Origin: DSPP01 sp964607165
Lineage (GTDB): Bacteria > Zixibacteria > MSB-5A5 > DSPP01
Length of the DNA: 64,000 nt
Direction of reading: 5' to 3'
Assembly: GCA_964607165.1 (NCBI GenBank)
Contig: CAZSIT010000002.1
Coordinates: 62,001 to 126,000 of the forward strand
Below, piece after piece: positions 1 to 8,351 of this stretch. A program made the position numbers and the translations under genes. The notes under the pieces were generated by a model. That model was given only the letters and a program-made list of their open reading frames with translations, ran no database searches and was not told where the DNA came from. The stretch's first letter is position 1, and each line of letters starts with the position of its first letter.

Positions 1-1
1 T

Positions 2-100
2 CTTTCCGGGATTAAAGGCGGCTTTTGGATTTTACTTGCCCTGATGGCCGCCTCGGTAGCCGGCTTGGTGCGTTATTTTAAAAAGCAGGATTGGCTGTAG
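2..100 (+). CDS. C-terminal fragment of a membrane protein, CorA-like divalent-cation transporter
   Basis: The frame is open from the left edge and ends at TAG 98-100. The 32 visible residues form one hydrophobic helix (WILLALMAASVAGLV) followed by a basic tail ending YFKKQDWL. CorA-type magnesium/cobalt channels commonly end in a last membrane helix followed by a Y-F-x-x-x-x-W-L tail, which this matches. The family GMN signature would lie outside the window, so the call rests on the tail alone. The stop codon lies inside a GTAGGGGC palindromic repeat (97-120). Any other protein ending in a membrane helix remains possible. Confidence 0.4.
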   Translation, partial: LSGIKGGFWILLALMAASVAGLVRYFKKQDWL

Positions 101-120
101 GGGCACGTTGCCACGTGCCC
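97..120. repeat. GTAGGGGC palindromic dispersed repeat
   Basis: GTAGGGGCACG and CGTGCCC flank a 6-nt loop. The same GTAGGGGC head recurs near 12339, 12390 and 58323. Here its TAG is the stop codon of the preceding gene. No T-run follows, so it is not a standard terminator. Confidence 0.6.
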
Positions 121-132
121 TCATCGACGGCA

Positions 133-165
133 TTGACGCTGGCTCAAAATTTGCGGATATTTACA
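133..165 (+). promoter_or_regulatory. possible promoter of the que operon
   Basis: TTGACG at 133 and TATTTACA at 158 are separated by about 22 nt, somewhat wide for the -33/-7 arrangement seen elsewhere in the window. A Shine-Dalgarno-like GAGG lies at about 170, before the queD start at 183. Weak call based on motif spacing only. Confidence 0.3.
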
Positions 166-182
166 CTCGAGGAATTTAGCGT

Positions 183-548
183 ATGTACGAAATTTCGGTA
201 ACTACGGGTTTTGCGGCGTCCCATCATATAAAGGGATACGACGGCGAATGTGCCCGCGACCACGGCCACAACTGGAAAACCGAAGTGGTGGTGGGCGTAC
301 CGAATTTGGACGCCGCCGGAATGGCGATAGATTTTAAAAAAGTAAAAAACATTCTCGAAGAAATCACCGCCCCGTTAGACCATCGCAACTTGAACGATTT
401 GCACCCTTTCACCGAGCAAAATCCAACTTCGGAAAACATCGCTGCCTGGATTTTTTCCGAACTGGAAAAAAGATTGCCGGCCGGCGCCAAGCCGGTGCGC
501 GTGCGGGTCTGGGAAACCGATAGATATTCGGTCACTTATTCCAAATGA
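183..548 (+). CDS. queD: 6-carboxy-5,6,7,8-tetrahydropterin synthase (QueD)
   Basis: QueD converts 7,8-dihydroneopterin triphosphate to 6-carboxytetrahydropterin, the second step of preQ0 synthesis. At 121 residues it is normal length. The zinc-ligand histidines (HH at 14-15, HGH at 27-29), the catalytic Cys23 in the C-x3-HGHNW block, the DHRNLND segment and the P-T-S-E-N motif are visible. A GAGG Shine-Dalgarno sequence precedes the ATG by about 9 nt. Its stop overlaps the queE start (ATGA), so the two are probably translationally coupled. The other preQ0 genes follow directly, which supports QueD over the mammalian-type PTPS activity of the same fold. Confidence 0.95.
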   Translation: MYEISVTTGFAASHHIKGYDGECARDHGHNWKTEVVVGVPNLDAAGMAIDFKKVKNILEEITAPLDHRNLNDLHPFTEQNPTSENIAAWIFSELEKRLPAGAKPVRVRVWETDRYSVTYSK

Positions 549-1186
549 GCTTAAAAGTCAACGAAATCTACCATTCCATTCAGGGCGAATCCTCCTATGC
601 CGGGCTGCCCTGCGTATTCGTCCGCCTGACCGGCTGCAACCTGCGCTGTGTTTGGTGCGATACGGAATATGCCTTTTACGAAGGGGAATGGAAAAGCTTG
701 GACCAGATTGTGGCCGAAGTGGCGCAATTCGGCTGCAACCTGGTCGAGCTGACCGGCGGCGAGCCGCTTTTGCAAAAAGAAAGCTTCGCTTTGATCGATA
801 AGCTCATCGAAGCTGGCTTCACGGTTCTGATTGAAACCAGCGGCTCAATTCCCCTGGAAAAATTGAATCCCGAAGCGATTAAGATAATGGATATTAAATG
901 CCCCGGCAGCAAAATGGAGCATAAAAATCACTGGCCGAACGTCGATTATCTTACACCGAAAGACGAAGTCAAGTTCGTACTGGCCGACCGGGCTGATTAC
1001 GACTGGGCCGTTGATATAATGCGCAAGTATCGACTCGACAAGAAAGCGACCGTGCTTTTTTCAACCGTTTTCGATAAACTTGAATCGATGAAAGTGGTGG
1101 AATGGATTTTGCAGGACAAGCTCCCCGTCCGCTTTCAATTGCAAATGCATAAGTATATCTGGCATCCGGAAACGAAGGGCGTATGA
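545..1186 (+). CDS. queE: 7-carboxy-7-deazaguanine synthase (QueE), radical SAM
   Basis: QueE is a radical SAM enzyme that contracts 6-carboxytetrahydropterin to 7-carboxy-7-deazaguanine. The N-terminal YHSIQGES motif and the 4Fe-4S ligands C31-x3-C35-x2-C38 (CNLRCVWC) are present, followed by the ELTGGEPLLQ segment that binds SAM. At 213 residues it matches the compact QueE class. It overlaps queD by ATGA at its start and queC by ATGA at its end, so it sits inside one tightly coupled operon. Confidence 0.95.
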   Translation: MSLKVNEIYHSIQGESSYAGLPCVFVRLTGCNLRCVWCDTEYAFYEGEWKSLDQIVAEVAQFGCNLVELTGGEPLLQKESFALIDKLIEAGFTVLIETSGSIPLEKLNPEAIKIMDIKCPGSKMEHKNHWPNVDYLTPKDEVKFVLADRADYDWAVDIMRKYRLDKKATVLFSTVFDKLESMKVVEWILQDKLPVRFQLQMHKYIWHPETKGV

Positions 1187-1875
1187 CCAAACCGCTGGCA
1201 GTTGTCTTAATAAGTGGCGGAATGGATTCAGCCGTCGCCCTCGGAATAACTTTGAAAGAAGGTTTTGAAGTCGCCGCACTCCATCTGAACTACGGTCAGA
1301 GAACCCAAGCGCAGGAAAAAAAGGCTTTTCACGACATCTGCAATTACTACGGTATATCAAAAAAGTTGGCAGTATCGTTACCCTATTTTAGCCAGATTGG
1401 CGGTTCAAGTTTGACCGATGAGAAAGTCCCGGTTTCGACTTCAGGAATTGACCCGAATGTTATTCCAACCTCGTATGTCCCTTTCCGCAACGCTCACGGA
1501 TTATCGATTGCCACTTCCTGGGCAGAAGTTTTGGGCGCGTCCCGAATCGTTATCGGCGCGGTGGAAGAAGACAGCTCCGGGTATCCCGACTGTCGGGAGA
1601 TTTTTTATAAAGCTTTTGAAAAAGCTATCGATTTGGGCACCAAACCGGAAACGAAAATTGAGATTTCGACGCCCGTTATTCGCCTCTCCAAAACCGCCAT
1701 CGTCCGCAAAGGAACCGAGCTCGGTGCGCCTTTCCATTTGACCTGGTCTTGTTATCAAAGCGAGGACGTAGCCTGCGGCATTTGCGACAGCTGCCGCTTG
1801 CGGTCAAAAGGTTTTGCCGAAGCCGGCGTTCTCGACCCCATCCTCTATCGACAGAAGGCCGAAATCTATGCGTGA
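1183..1875 (+). CDS. queC: 7-cyano-7-deazaguanine synthase (QueC)
   Basis: QueC is an ATP-dependent amidotransferase-like enzyme that turns 7-carboxy-7-deazaguanine and ammonia into preQ0. The PP-loop SGGMDS lies at residues 11-16. The C-terminal zinc-binding cysteines appear in the CYQSEDVACGICDSC region. Length (230 aa) is typical. It starts in an ATGA overlap with queE and overlaps the next gene, folE2, by 8 nt. Confidence 0.95.
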   Translation: MTKPLAVVLISGGMDSAVALGITLKEGFEVAALHLNYGQRTQAQEKKAFHDICNYYGISKKLAVSLPYFSQIGGSSLTDEKVPVSTSGIDPNVIPTSYVPFRNAHGLSIATSWAEVLGASRIVIGAVEEDSSGYPDCREIFYKAFEKAIDLGTKPETKIEISTPVIRLSKTAIVRKGTELGAPFHLTWSCYQSEDVACGICDSCRLRSKGFAEAGVLDPILYRQKAEIYA

Positions 1876-2704
1876 TTTGCAAAACGAAAAAGACCATCGA
1901 AACATTCCCTTAAACCGCGTAGGAATAAAAAATCTGCGTTACCCAGTGGAAGTTTTAGACCAAAAAGCGGGCCGGCAAAAAACGGTGGCCAACATCAGTA
2001 TGTTCGTCGATTTGCCCGGCAACCTGCGCGGGACGCACCTTTCCCGCTTTGTGGAGCTGGTGCACAAATATAAAGACGAAATCGGCATCACCAACCTGGC
2101 AGGCATACTTGAAGAAGTGAAAAAAACTTTCGGCTCCAAAGACGCCTACCTGGAGCTATCTTTCCCTTACTTTATCGAAAAACAGGCGCCGGTCAGCGGG
2201 GAAAAGGGGCTTTTGGAATACCGCTGTTTTTTTGCCGCCTACCTGGCCGAAATCTACCGCGCCACGGTGGGCGTTTCCGTGCCGGTGACCATTCTTTGCC
2301 CCTGCTCCAAGGAAATCGCTTCCGCGGGGGCGCACAACCAGCGAAGTTTGGTCGGCGTTTGGGTGGAGGCCTCCCGCTTTATTTGGTTCGAGGATTTAAT
2401 TACCATCGTAGAGGAAAAAGCTTCTTCTGAATTGTATTCCCTCTTGAAAAGGCCGGATGAGAAATTCGTAACTGAAAAAGCGTATGCCAATCCCCGCTTC
2501 GTGGAAGATTTGGTGCGGGAAATCAGTTTGGGGCTCGAAGCGGACGAAGAAATTACCGGCTACCGCGTAGAAGTGGAATCTCTGGAGTCCATCCACAATC
2601 ACAACGCTTATGCCTTGGTCGAACGCGGCTCCGTTTTAGGCCCCGCTACGGCGGTTCAATTCTGGTCCGCCTTAGGCGGAGAAAAAATCTCGGCCGCGTT
2701 TTAA
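1868..2704 (+). CDS. folE2: GTP cyclohydrolase IB (FolE2/MptA family)
   Basis: FolE2 hydrolyses GTP to dihydroneopterin triphosphate, the entry step to both folate and preQ0. It is a metal-flexible alternative to zinc-dependent FolE. The 278-residue protein opens with the family-typical MRDLQNEKDHRNIPLNRVG. It carries the catalytic cysteine in a PCSKEIASAGAHNQRS block. An in-frame start 54 nt upstream exists, but the 1868 ATG matches the family N-terminus and overlaps the queC stop by 8 nt. As last gene of queD-queE-queC-folE2, it supplies the substrate for QueD and makes the operon self-sufficient from GTP to preQ0. Confidence 0.93.
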   Translation: MRDLQNEKDHRNIPLNRVGIKNLRYPVEVLDQKAGRQKTVANISMFVDLPGNLRGTHLSRFVELVHKYKDEIGITNLAGILEEVKKTFGSKDAYLELSFPYFIEKQAPVSGEKGLLEYRCFFAAYLAEIYRATVGVSVPVTILCPCSKEIASAGAHNQRSLVGVWVEASRFIWFEDLITIVEEKASSELYSLLKRPDEKFVTEKAYANPRFVEDLVREISLGLEADEEITGYRVEVESLESIHNHNAYALVERGSVLGPATAVQFWSALGGEKISAAF

Positions 2705-2736
2705 AATTATGTAGTAGAAGTTAGAGCAACGGGTAG

Positions 2737-2758
2737 CCCCGGAGCCCCCGCTCCGGGG
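2737..2758. repeat. palindromic hairpin, possible weak terminator
   Basis: CCCCGGAGC and GCTCCGGGG form a perfect 9-bp stem with a 4-nt loop just after the que operon. No T-run follows on either side, so this is more likely one of the palindromic dispersed repeats than a classical intrinsic terminator, though it could slow polymerase. Confidence 0.5.
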
Positions 2759-2828
2759 TTGTGGCAAAAAATGAAAGCAAAAAAGTTATTCTAATTGACG
2801 ACCAACTCTTATTTTTTGTGAACATCTG

Positions 2829-3185
2829 ATGCCCAAACAGGCGCCACGAATCAAAAGCAAAACTTCGGCCAACACCGGCTTATTTGCCCAAATCTATCAG
2901 TTGGTCAATTCCCTTCCCAAAGGAAAAGTTACTACATACGGAACGATTGCCCGAGCCTTGGGCAATCCTCGCCTCTCCCGCCGGGTCGGCTTTGCTCTGG
3001 CTTCTTTACCGGATGGCTCCCCCGTCCCCTGGCACCGGGTAGTGGGGAAAAATGGCATTTCGCTTCCCAATCCATACGGAGCTATCCAAAAATCGCTTTT
3101 GACCAAAGAAAAAGTCCGCTTTGCCGAAAACGGTAAACCGTTGGAGAAATATTTATGGCAATTTCGAGCGGGAAAAAAACAATAA
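2829..3185 (+). CDS. alkyltransferase-like (ATL) DNA-binding protein, MGMT family
   Basis: This 118-residue protein has the DNA-binding domain of O6-methylguanine-DNA methyltransferases (KGKVTTYGTIA, then LPDGSPVPWHRVVGKNG). The active-site cysteine of the PCHRV motif is replaced by Trp68 (PWHRVV). That replacement defines alkyltransferase-like proteins, which bind alkylated guanine, flip it and hand it to nucleotide excision repair rather than repairing it themselves. It is known family behaviour that such proteins cannot transfer the alkyl group. It stands alone between the que operon and a secreted protein, preceded by AT-rich DNA with no clear Shine-Dalgarno sequence. Confidence 0.88.
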   Translation: MPKQAPRIKSKTSANTGLFAQIYQLVNSLPKGKVTTYGTIARALGNPRLSRRVGFALASLPDGSPVPWHRVVGKNGISLPNPYGAIQKSLLTKEKVRFAENGKPLEKYLWQFRAGKKQ

Positions 3186-3228
3186 AAGCCAACTAAACTA
3201 CAAACTGTTTCGTATGTCTAATGAGTAA

Positions 3229-4398
3229 ATGAAAAGAAGAGTCGCTTATATACTTTTAGCCAGTCTATTAGGCTACACGCACGCACAGGCCAGCGACTGC
3301 ACCCAAACCTCCAAGGGGTTTATCCCGCTGAACGACTTGGGCATCGGAACCTATCAAGGTTTTCAGGGTGGACTGTATCCCAATGGTCTAAACGTGCCGC
3401 CCCAGGGCCATCTGAACCCCGGTTTCGATATGGCCATCCAGATAAAGCCGCGGGATACCTCCGGGCAGGTCGACCCAAATGGTAAATATGTTCTTGTTTC
3501 GATTGGGATGTCCAATTGCACGCAGGAATTTTCAACATTTATTCCGCTGGCCAATGCCGATACCTTCCGAAATCCCAAACTAACGATTGTTGACGGGGCC
3601 CAGGGAGGGCAAACTGCAGCGATAATTTCCAACCCCGCAGCCACTTTTTGGACGGTGGTTGACCAACGCTTGGCCAATGCCGGGGTTACCCCAAAACAGG
3701 TGCAGATTGCCTGGTTGAAGGAAGCCAACGCCGGGCCGACCGGCCCCTTTTTACCGCATACGGAAACGCTGAAGGTTCAGCTGGGGAGAATCTGCCGGAT
3801 TTTGAAGGATCGTTATCCCAACATCAAAATTTGCTATCTCGCTTCGCGGATTTACGCTGGCTACGCTTCCACCGCCCTAAACCCGGAGCCCTATGCCTAC
3901 GAGTCCGGTTTTGCAGTCAAATGGCTGATTGAACAACAGATTGACGGCGATTCGGCCTTGAACTTCGACTCTGCCCAAAGCCCGGTGGAATCTCCTTATC
4001 TGGCCTGGGGGCCTTATTTGTGGGCGGATGGGTTGGCGCCAAGAAGCGATGGCTTAATCTGGGTATGCTCCGATTTTCAAACCGATGGAACCCATCCCGC
4101 CACTACGGGACGGGAAAAAGTGGCCAATATGCTTTTGAATTTTTTCAAAAGCGACCCGGCTGCTCAAGTTTGGTATCTCAAACAGCCCAAAGGACGGGGA
4201 GATTTAAACGGCGACGGCCTGCTTTCCGGCGCCGATGTGGTTTTGCTGTTGAATTTGACTTTCCTCGGCCTGCAGGCTCCCACCGGCGGACTGTTCGCTG
4301 TTGACTTGAACTGTTCCGGCTTCCCCGACTCACCGGACGTGGTAATACTTCTGAACGCCGCTTTTCTGGGAGACCCTCTGCCGGCACCTTGTAATTAA
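3229..4398 (+). CDS. secreted SGNH-like hydrolase with dockerin-like C-terminus
   Basis: A signal peptide ends near AQAS. The central region resembles SGNH-fold hydrolases: a SIGMSN block, a GAQGG block and a DGTHPA block near the end that could supply the catalytic Asp/His. The last 65 residues hold two dockerin-like calcium-loop repeats: GDLNGDGLLSGADVVLLLN followed by FLG, then DLNCSGFPDSPDVVILLN followed by FLG. The same tail occurs on the two large secreted proteins at 46.1-51.0 kb. No cohesin is visible in the window, so the tail may serve surface attachment or sorting. Substrate unknown. Confidence 0.65.
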   Translation: MKRRVAYILLASLLGYTHAQASDCTQTSKGFIPLNDLGIGTYQGFQGGLYPNGLNVPPQGHLNPGFDMAIQIKPRDTSGQVDPNGKYVLVSIGMSNCTQEFSTFIPLANADTFRNPKLTIVDGAQGGQTAAIISNPAATFWTVVDQRLANAGVTPKQVQIAWLKEANAGPTGPFLPHTETLKVQLGRICRILKDRYPNIKICYLASRIYAGYASTALNPEPYAYESGFAVKWLIEQQIDGDSALNFDSAQSPVESPYLAWGPYLWADGLAPRSDGLIWVCSDFQTDGTHPATTGREKVANMLLNFFKSDPAAQVWYLKQPKGRGDLNGDGLLSGADVVLLLNLTFLGLQAPTGGLFAVDLNCSGFPDSPDVVILLNAAFLGDPLPAPCN

Positions 4399-4461
4399 AC
4401 TACTTAGGGCGTCCTTCAAGCCTAAAACGCTCGCAAAGAACGATACAACTCTAACAAAAAA

Positions 4462-6825
4462 TTATGCCTGGAGCTGCGGCTTCGGAGTTGGTTTGGAGGG
4501 ACCGAACTGGAAGGCGGCTAAAAATTCTTTCAAGTCGGCGGCCAGGTCACCTGCGCGCTGGTAGCGCTGGAGCGGGTCTTTGGAAATAGCCCGCATAGTT
4601 ACCCGGTTCAAAACAACGGGTATATTTTCGTTTTTCTCTACAACTGGCGGTGGGTTATGGTTGATGATGTTGTAAATTAGCTGGCTCAAGTTTTCGCCTC
4701 GGAAAGGTTTCTCGCGGGTTAAAAATTCGTAGAGCACTACGCCCAGAGCGAAGATGTCGGAACGGCGATCCACCGGCAGGCCTTGGAGCTGTTCGGGGGA
4801 AATATAATTAGGCGTGCCCATTGCGATTCCGGTTTGGGTCATCGAACTGGAAGTCTCCAAACGGGCAATGCCAAAGTCCATCACCTTGACCTGGAAGTTG
4901 TTCAAGACCATGATGTTGGCCGGTTTGATGTCGCGATGGACGATGCCCCGGTCGTGGGCGTAGTCCAATGCGTCGCAGGCCTGAACGGTCAACTTGGCGA
5001 CTATTTTGTAGTTCAAATCGACCTTGCGCTTGATTATCTCCTCCAAGGTGAAGCCTTCGAGATACTCCATCGCAATATACTGTAAATCTCCCTCGTGCCC
5101 GACGTCATAGATGGTGACGATATTGGGGTGCGACAATTTTCCGGCTGCTTTCGCTTCGCGGACCAAGCGTTCTTTTAATTCTTGAATTTCATCTTCATTA
5201 GCCACCGCGTCCAGGCGAATGGTTTTTAAGGCCACCAGGCGGTCAATGGCGGGGTCCAAACCTTTGTAAACGGTTCCCATCGCTCCTTTGCCCAGAACCT
5301 CCAGAATTTCGTAGCGGCCCAACATTTTGGGCTTATCGGCCGGCTGCGGAGGGGGCGTTTTGGGAGTAGGCGAAATATGTTCATATAAAGTTTGCCCGAC
5401 GGCGATGATATCTGGTTCGGAAACCGCTTCGGTTCGCGTAAAAACTTCGGGAGTGGAAAGACCTTCACGGCTGGCAATCGCCTCGGTTTGCTCTTCGGAT
5501 TTTGCTTCTTCCGGTTTTTCTCCCAAGTGAGTGGTGGATTCCAGTTCCTGGTCTCTGTATACCGGAGCGTAACCGGTTGCTTGCGCCTCTTGTTCTTGGC
5601 GTTTTGGTTTAAGTACGGGGCAGGCCCCGATAAAGCACAAAAGCTCCAAAACCGGATAGAAGGTCTTGGTTAAAACTCCGAAAGAACTAAAAAGGATAAA
5701 GCAGAGATTCAATAGCGCCACCAAAAAGACCCCCAAAATAATCAGCCGATAAGCCAGAGAAACCTGCGGCAAAATTACCGCCGCCAGAACGCCAATCATT
5801 ATCAAAATAAATAAATCCAGCATTCGGGAAAGACTCGAAGTTTTTATAAAGTGGTGATGAATGATATTTTCCACCAAATTGGCGGTTAGCTCTGCCTGCG
5901 GCAGACTCCCATCCACGGGAGTGGCAAATGTGCGTGCCAGTCCAAAGGAAGGCTGGCTTAAAATCACCACTTTACCGGCCAGGCCGTTTGGATCAATTTT
6001 TCCCTCCAGAACCTCCGAAAGGGCAAAGGTTTTAAAGCTGCCGGAGGGACCGGAGTAGTTGACAAAAAGATGCCCCTTCGAGTCGGTTGGAATAAGGGTA
6101 TTCCCCAACTTTACGCCTTTACCCGGAATCATTTTTAACTGGGTCAAATCCAATCCCCAGAACAGCCGCGCCGCCGTGAGAGCTAAAGCGGGGTAGTAAG
6201 AACCCTCAAAATTTACGAGAAGTGGATGCCAACGAACTTTGGCATCTATGTCGACCGTCTGGCTATTATGTCCTGCTCCGGCAGCCTTTTCCAAAAACCA
6301 GCGGTCGGGATAAGTTAATGCCCGCGCGGGCACGGCCATCCTGGACTTAAAATTATCCTCAAAATCAATTGACGATAAAGCGTGCCGGGTCAAATAAACC
6401 GGAGCTGTGGAAGCGCTTGAAACCTCCCCGGCAGGAGAAAACGTAAAAGGCGCTACCACATTTTTGTTGCGCTCCAAAACTTCGGCTAAAAGATACATTC
6501 CCCGCGCGGTGGTATCGGTCTCGTCCACCAGGGGTTGGATCAAATCCAAGGTTATAACCCGCGGGTGATACAAAGACAAGGCATTCAAGATTCCCGCCCA
6601 GCGCTCCCGGCTCCAGGGGTAATGCCCCAAAAAGTCGGCGGCACGGCTGTCGATGGTAACCAGCACGACTTCCTGGCCCACCGATTGGCTACCACGAAGA
6701 CGGAACATTTGGTCGGAAATCTTTAGGTCCCATTTTTCCAAAAGCGTGTGGTGATCCAAGTATAAAGCGACCACAAAACCAGCTATTAGAATGTAAAGTA
6801 TGAAACCCTGAAATTTTTTCAGCAT
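4462..6825 (-). CDS. CHASE2-domain membrane Ser/Thr protein kinase
   Basis: At 787 residues, it begins with a membrane helix (about 8-24) and a CHASE2 extracytoplasmic sensor domain (about 40-320, with VLVTIDSRAADFLG and PWSRERWA). Two or three membrane helices follow (about 335-405), then a low-complexity linker and a C-terminal Hanks-type kinase domain (about 505-765). The kinase shows the Gly-rich loop GKGAMGTVYKG, VALKTI lysine, HRDIKPANIMV catalytic loop, DFGIAR and GTPNYISPEQ. It is therefore predicted active. It directly follows the metallophosphoesterase and FHA genes; the FHA protein is a plausible phosphothreonine-binding partner. The ligand sensed is unknown. Confidence 0.92.
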   Translation of the reverse strand: MLKKFQGFILYILIAGFVVALYLDHHTLLEKWDLKISDQMFRLRGSQSVGQEVVLVTIDSRAADFLGHYPWSRERWAGILNALSLYHPRVITLDLIQPLVDETDTTARGMYLLAEVLERNKNVVAPFTFSPAGEVSSASTAPVYLTRHALSSIDFEDNFKSRMAVPARALTYPDRWFLEKAAGAGHNSQTVDIDAKVRWHPLLVNFEGSYYPALALTAARLFWGLDLTQLKMIPGKGVKLGNTLIPTDSKGHLFVNYSGPSGSFKTFALSEVLEGKIDPNGLAGKVVILSQPSFGLARTFATPVDGSLPQAELTANLVENIIHHHFIKTSSLSRMLDLFILIMIGVLAAVILPQVSLAYRLIILGVFLVALLNLCFILFSSFGVLTKTFYPVLELLCFIGACPVLKPKRQEQEAQATGYAPVYRDQELESTTHLGEKPEEAKSEEQTEAIASREGLSTPEVFTRTEAVSEPDIIAVGQTLYEHISPTPKTPPPQPADKPKMLGRYEILEVLGKGAMGTVYKGLDPAIDRLVALKTIRLDAVANEDEIQELKERLVREAKAAGKLSHPNIVTIYDVGHEGDLQYIAMEYLEGFTLEEIIKRKVDLNYKIVAKLTVQACDALDYAHDRGIVHRDIKPANIMVLNNFQVKVMDFGIARLETSSSMTQTGIAMGTPNYISPEQLQGLPVDRRSDIFALGVVLYEFLTREKPFRGENLSQLIYNIINHNPPPVVEKNENIPVVLNRVTMRAISKDPLQRYQRAGDLAADLKEFLAAFQFGPSKPTPKPQLQA

Positions 6826-7554
6826 TTAGCGTCCCGCCGAAATCCGTTCAATCAAATATTCCGGCAAGCTCAAAGCCTTCATTTTTCTTTGGGCCGTGCC
6901 CACATCGTAGGGCACCCGCCGCAAAACCGCCTCTTGCGAAACGGAATCATAAAGCAAATAACAAGCCTTGGGGTTGCCGTCGCGCGGCTGCCCCACCGAG
7001 CCGATATTGATGATGTAGCGCCAATCCGGCTCCAAAACAATCAAGTTTTCGGGGTACAGGGAAGCCTGCTCCTCCTTGAATTTGCGAATTATCAAAGGTT
7101 TATGCGAATGGCCGATTAAACAGACTTGACTTTCAAAAAACTTGAAATTTTCTTCGGCATCGTCCAGATCCAAAAGGTATTCCCATTCCAGGGGGTCTTT
7201 GGGGGTGGCATGCACCAAATGTAAGTTGTCTATATTATCCTGAACTTTAAACCGAGAAAGTAAATCGATGGATTCGGCGCTTAGCACCTCTTTGGTCCAT
7301 TCTATCGAAAGACGGGCGTATTGATTGAACTGCAGGGTATCCAGCTGTCCCAGAGCGGCATAGTCATGATTGCCCATAAGCCTGACAGGTGTTGCTTTAC
7401 AAATTTCTTTTACGCACAAATTGGGGTCGGCGCCGTAGCCGACCGCATCGCCTAAAAAATAGGAGCGCTCAACTTTTTCCCTGGAAAAATCGGCCAAAAC
7501 GGCCGACAGCGCTTCCCAGTTGGCGTGGACGTCCGAATAGAACGCCAGCTTCAT
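6826..7554 (-). CDS. metallophosphoesterase, YfcE/diadenosine-tetraphosphatase-like
   Basis: A 242-residue calcineurin-like phosphoesterase. Metal-binding blocks are visible in order: YSDVHAN (residues 6-12), LGDAVGYG, MGNHDYA, a GHSHKP block and the final NIGSVGQPRDG. It overlaps the FHA gene by ATGA and abuts the kinase gene with no gap, so the three are one operon. By family it could hydrolyse phosphodiesters, nucleotides or phosphoproteins. A protein phosphatase role opposite the kinase is possible but unproven, since dedicated PPP phosphatase motifs are not clear. Confidence 0.82.
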   Translation of the reverse strand: MKLAFYSDVHANWEALSAVLADFSREKVERSYFLGDAVGYGADPNLCVKEICKATPVRLMGNHDYAALGQLDTLQFNQYARLSIEWTKEVLSAESIDLLSRFKVQDNIDNLHLVHATPKDPLEWEYLLDLDDAEENFKFFESQVCLIGHSHKPLIIRKFKEEQASLYPENLIVLEPDWRYIINIGSVGQPRDGNPKACYLLYDSVSQEAVLRRVPYDVGTAQRKMKALSLPEYLIERISAGR

Positions 7555-8246
7555 CTATTTTGTCCTTCAATAAACCGAAAAATCGATTTGCCTACCTGAA
7601 TGATATCGTCGTTGCGCAAAACGTAGCGGTCCACGGCCTCACCGTTCACTTTTACCCGGCCGGCCCGGCCGACGTTGACCAAAACCCAGCGCCCCTCTTC
7701 CGAAACTAATTTGGCCTGAATGCCGGAAAGGAAAAAGCCTTTGGCTTTCACGTTGACAAATTTTGACTTTCCAATGGTAACAACATCGCGCTCCAGCCTA
7801 AACTCTTTGGTTTCGGTATTCAGTTCCCCTTTCAGAATCGGGCCGCCAAATTTTTCCACCAGAGCCCGCTCGCGGGCATCCCGCTCAACCAGTTCCTTAT
7901 GGCGCCTGGTTTTTAGAACCATCGTGCCATCCAAGTGTTCCGGTCTCATGGCTTTTTCGGCGGTGTTGTGGAACACCAGCGAGTACTTACCAATGGTAAT
8001 CACGTCGTTGTCTTTCAACAACTCCTCGCTAACCTTGCGATTGTTGACAAAAGTGCCGTTTAAGCTGTCGTTGTCGATGATAATTGCGTTGGGGCCGTTG
8101 AATTCAATCTGGGCGTGGCGGCGGGAAACTCCGCGATTATCCAAAATTATATCGTTGTCGGACGTCCGCCCGATGGTAATCCGCTTTTTTTCGGTCACCA
8201 CCCGCTCAATAACCTTGTTTTCGTATTTTACGATAATCTCCGGCAT
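7551..8246 (-). CDS. protein with two FHA domains
   Basis: The start at 8246 was chosen over an in-frame start 36 nt upstream because AGGAGA lies just before it. The 231-residue product has a canonical N-terminal FHA domain (residues about 1-95; ITIGRTSDNDIIL, GVSRRHAQI, SLNGTFVNN). A second, more divergent FHA-like domain lies at about 140-231 (VVTIGKSKFVNV, then NGEAVDRYVLRNDDIIQVG). Between them is a charged linker with a threonine (DGTMVLKT) that could be a kinase target. FHA domains bind phosphothreonine. It is the first gene of the operon with the phosphoesterase and the CHASE2 kinase. Confidence 0.9.
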   Translation of the reverse strand: MPEIIVKYENKVIERVVTEKKRITIGRTSDNDIILDNRGVSRRHAQIEFNGPNAIIIDNDSLNGTFVNNRKVSEELLKDNDVITIGKYSLVFHNTAEKAMRPEHLDGTMVLKTRRHKELVERDARERALVEKFGGPILKGELNTETKEFRLERDVVTIGKSKFVNVKAKGFFLSGIQAKLVSEEGRWVLVNVGRAGRVKVNGEAVDRYVLRNDDIIQVGKSIFRFIEGQNR

Positions 8247-8315
8247 ATCCGGCTCTCCTTTCCCGCTTTCTGGAAATCCCACGCCCTTGTTAAAACAATT
8301 TCAGAAATCCGCAGC

Positions 8316-8346
8316 TTGTCGGGCAGGACAAGCTCACTTATATTTG
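8316..8346 (+). promoter_or_regulatory. FCB-type promoter of dusB, apparently leaderless
   Basis: TTG at 8316-8318, 20 nt, then TATATTTG at 8339-8346. This matches the Bacteroidota -33/-7 form TTG-N19/20-TAnnTTTG. Only 5 nt separate the -7 box from the dusB ATG (8352) and there is no Shine-Dalgarno sequence, so transcription probably begins at or next to the start codon. Confidence 0.6.
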
Positions 8347-8351
8347 TCGGT

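Noticed and set aside
1868..2704. First considered as QueF (preQ0 reductase) because it ends the que operon
   Set aside because: The N-terminal MRDLQNEKDHRNIPLNRVG and the PCSKEIASAGAHNQRS block are those of GTP cyclohydrolase IB; QueF motifs are absent.
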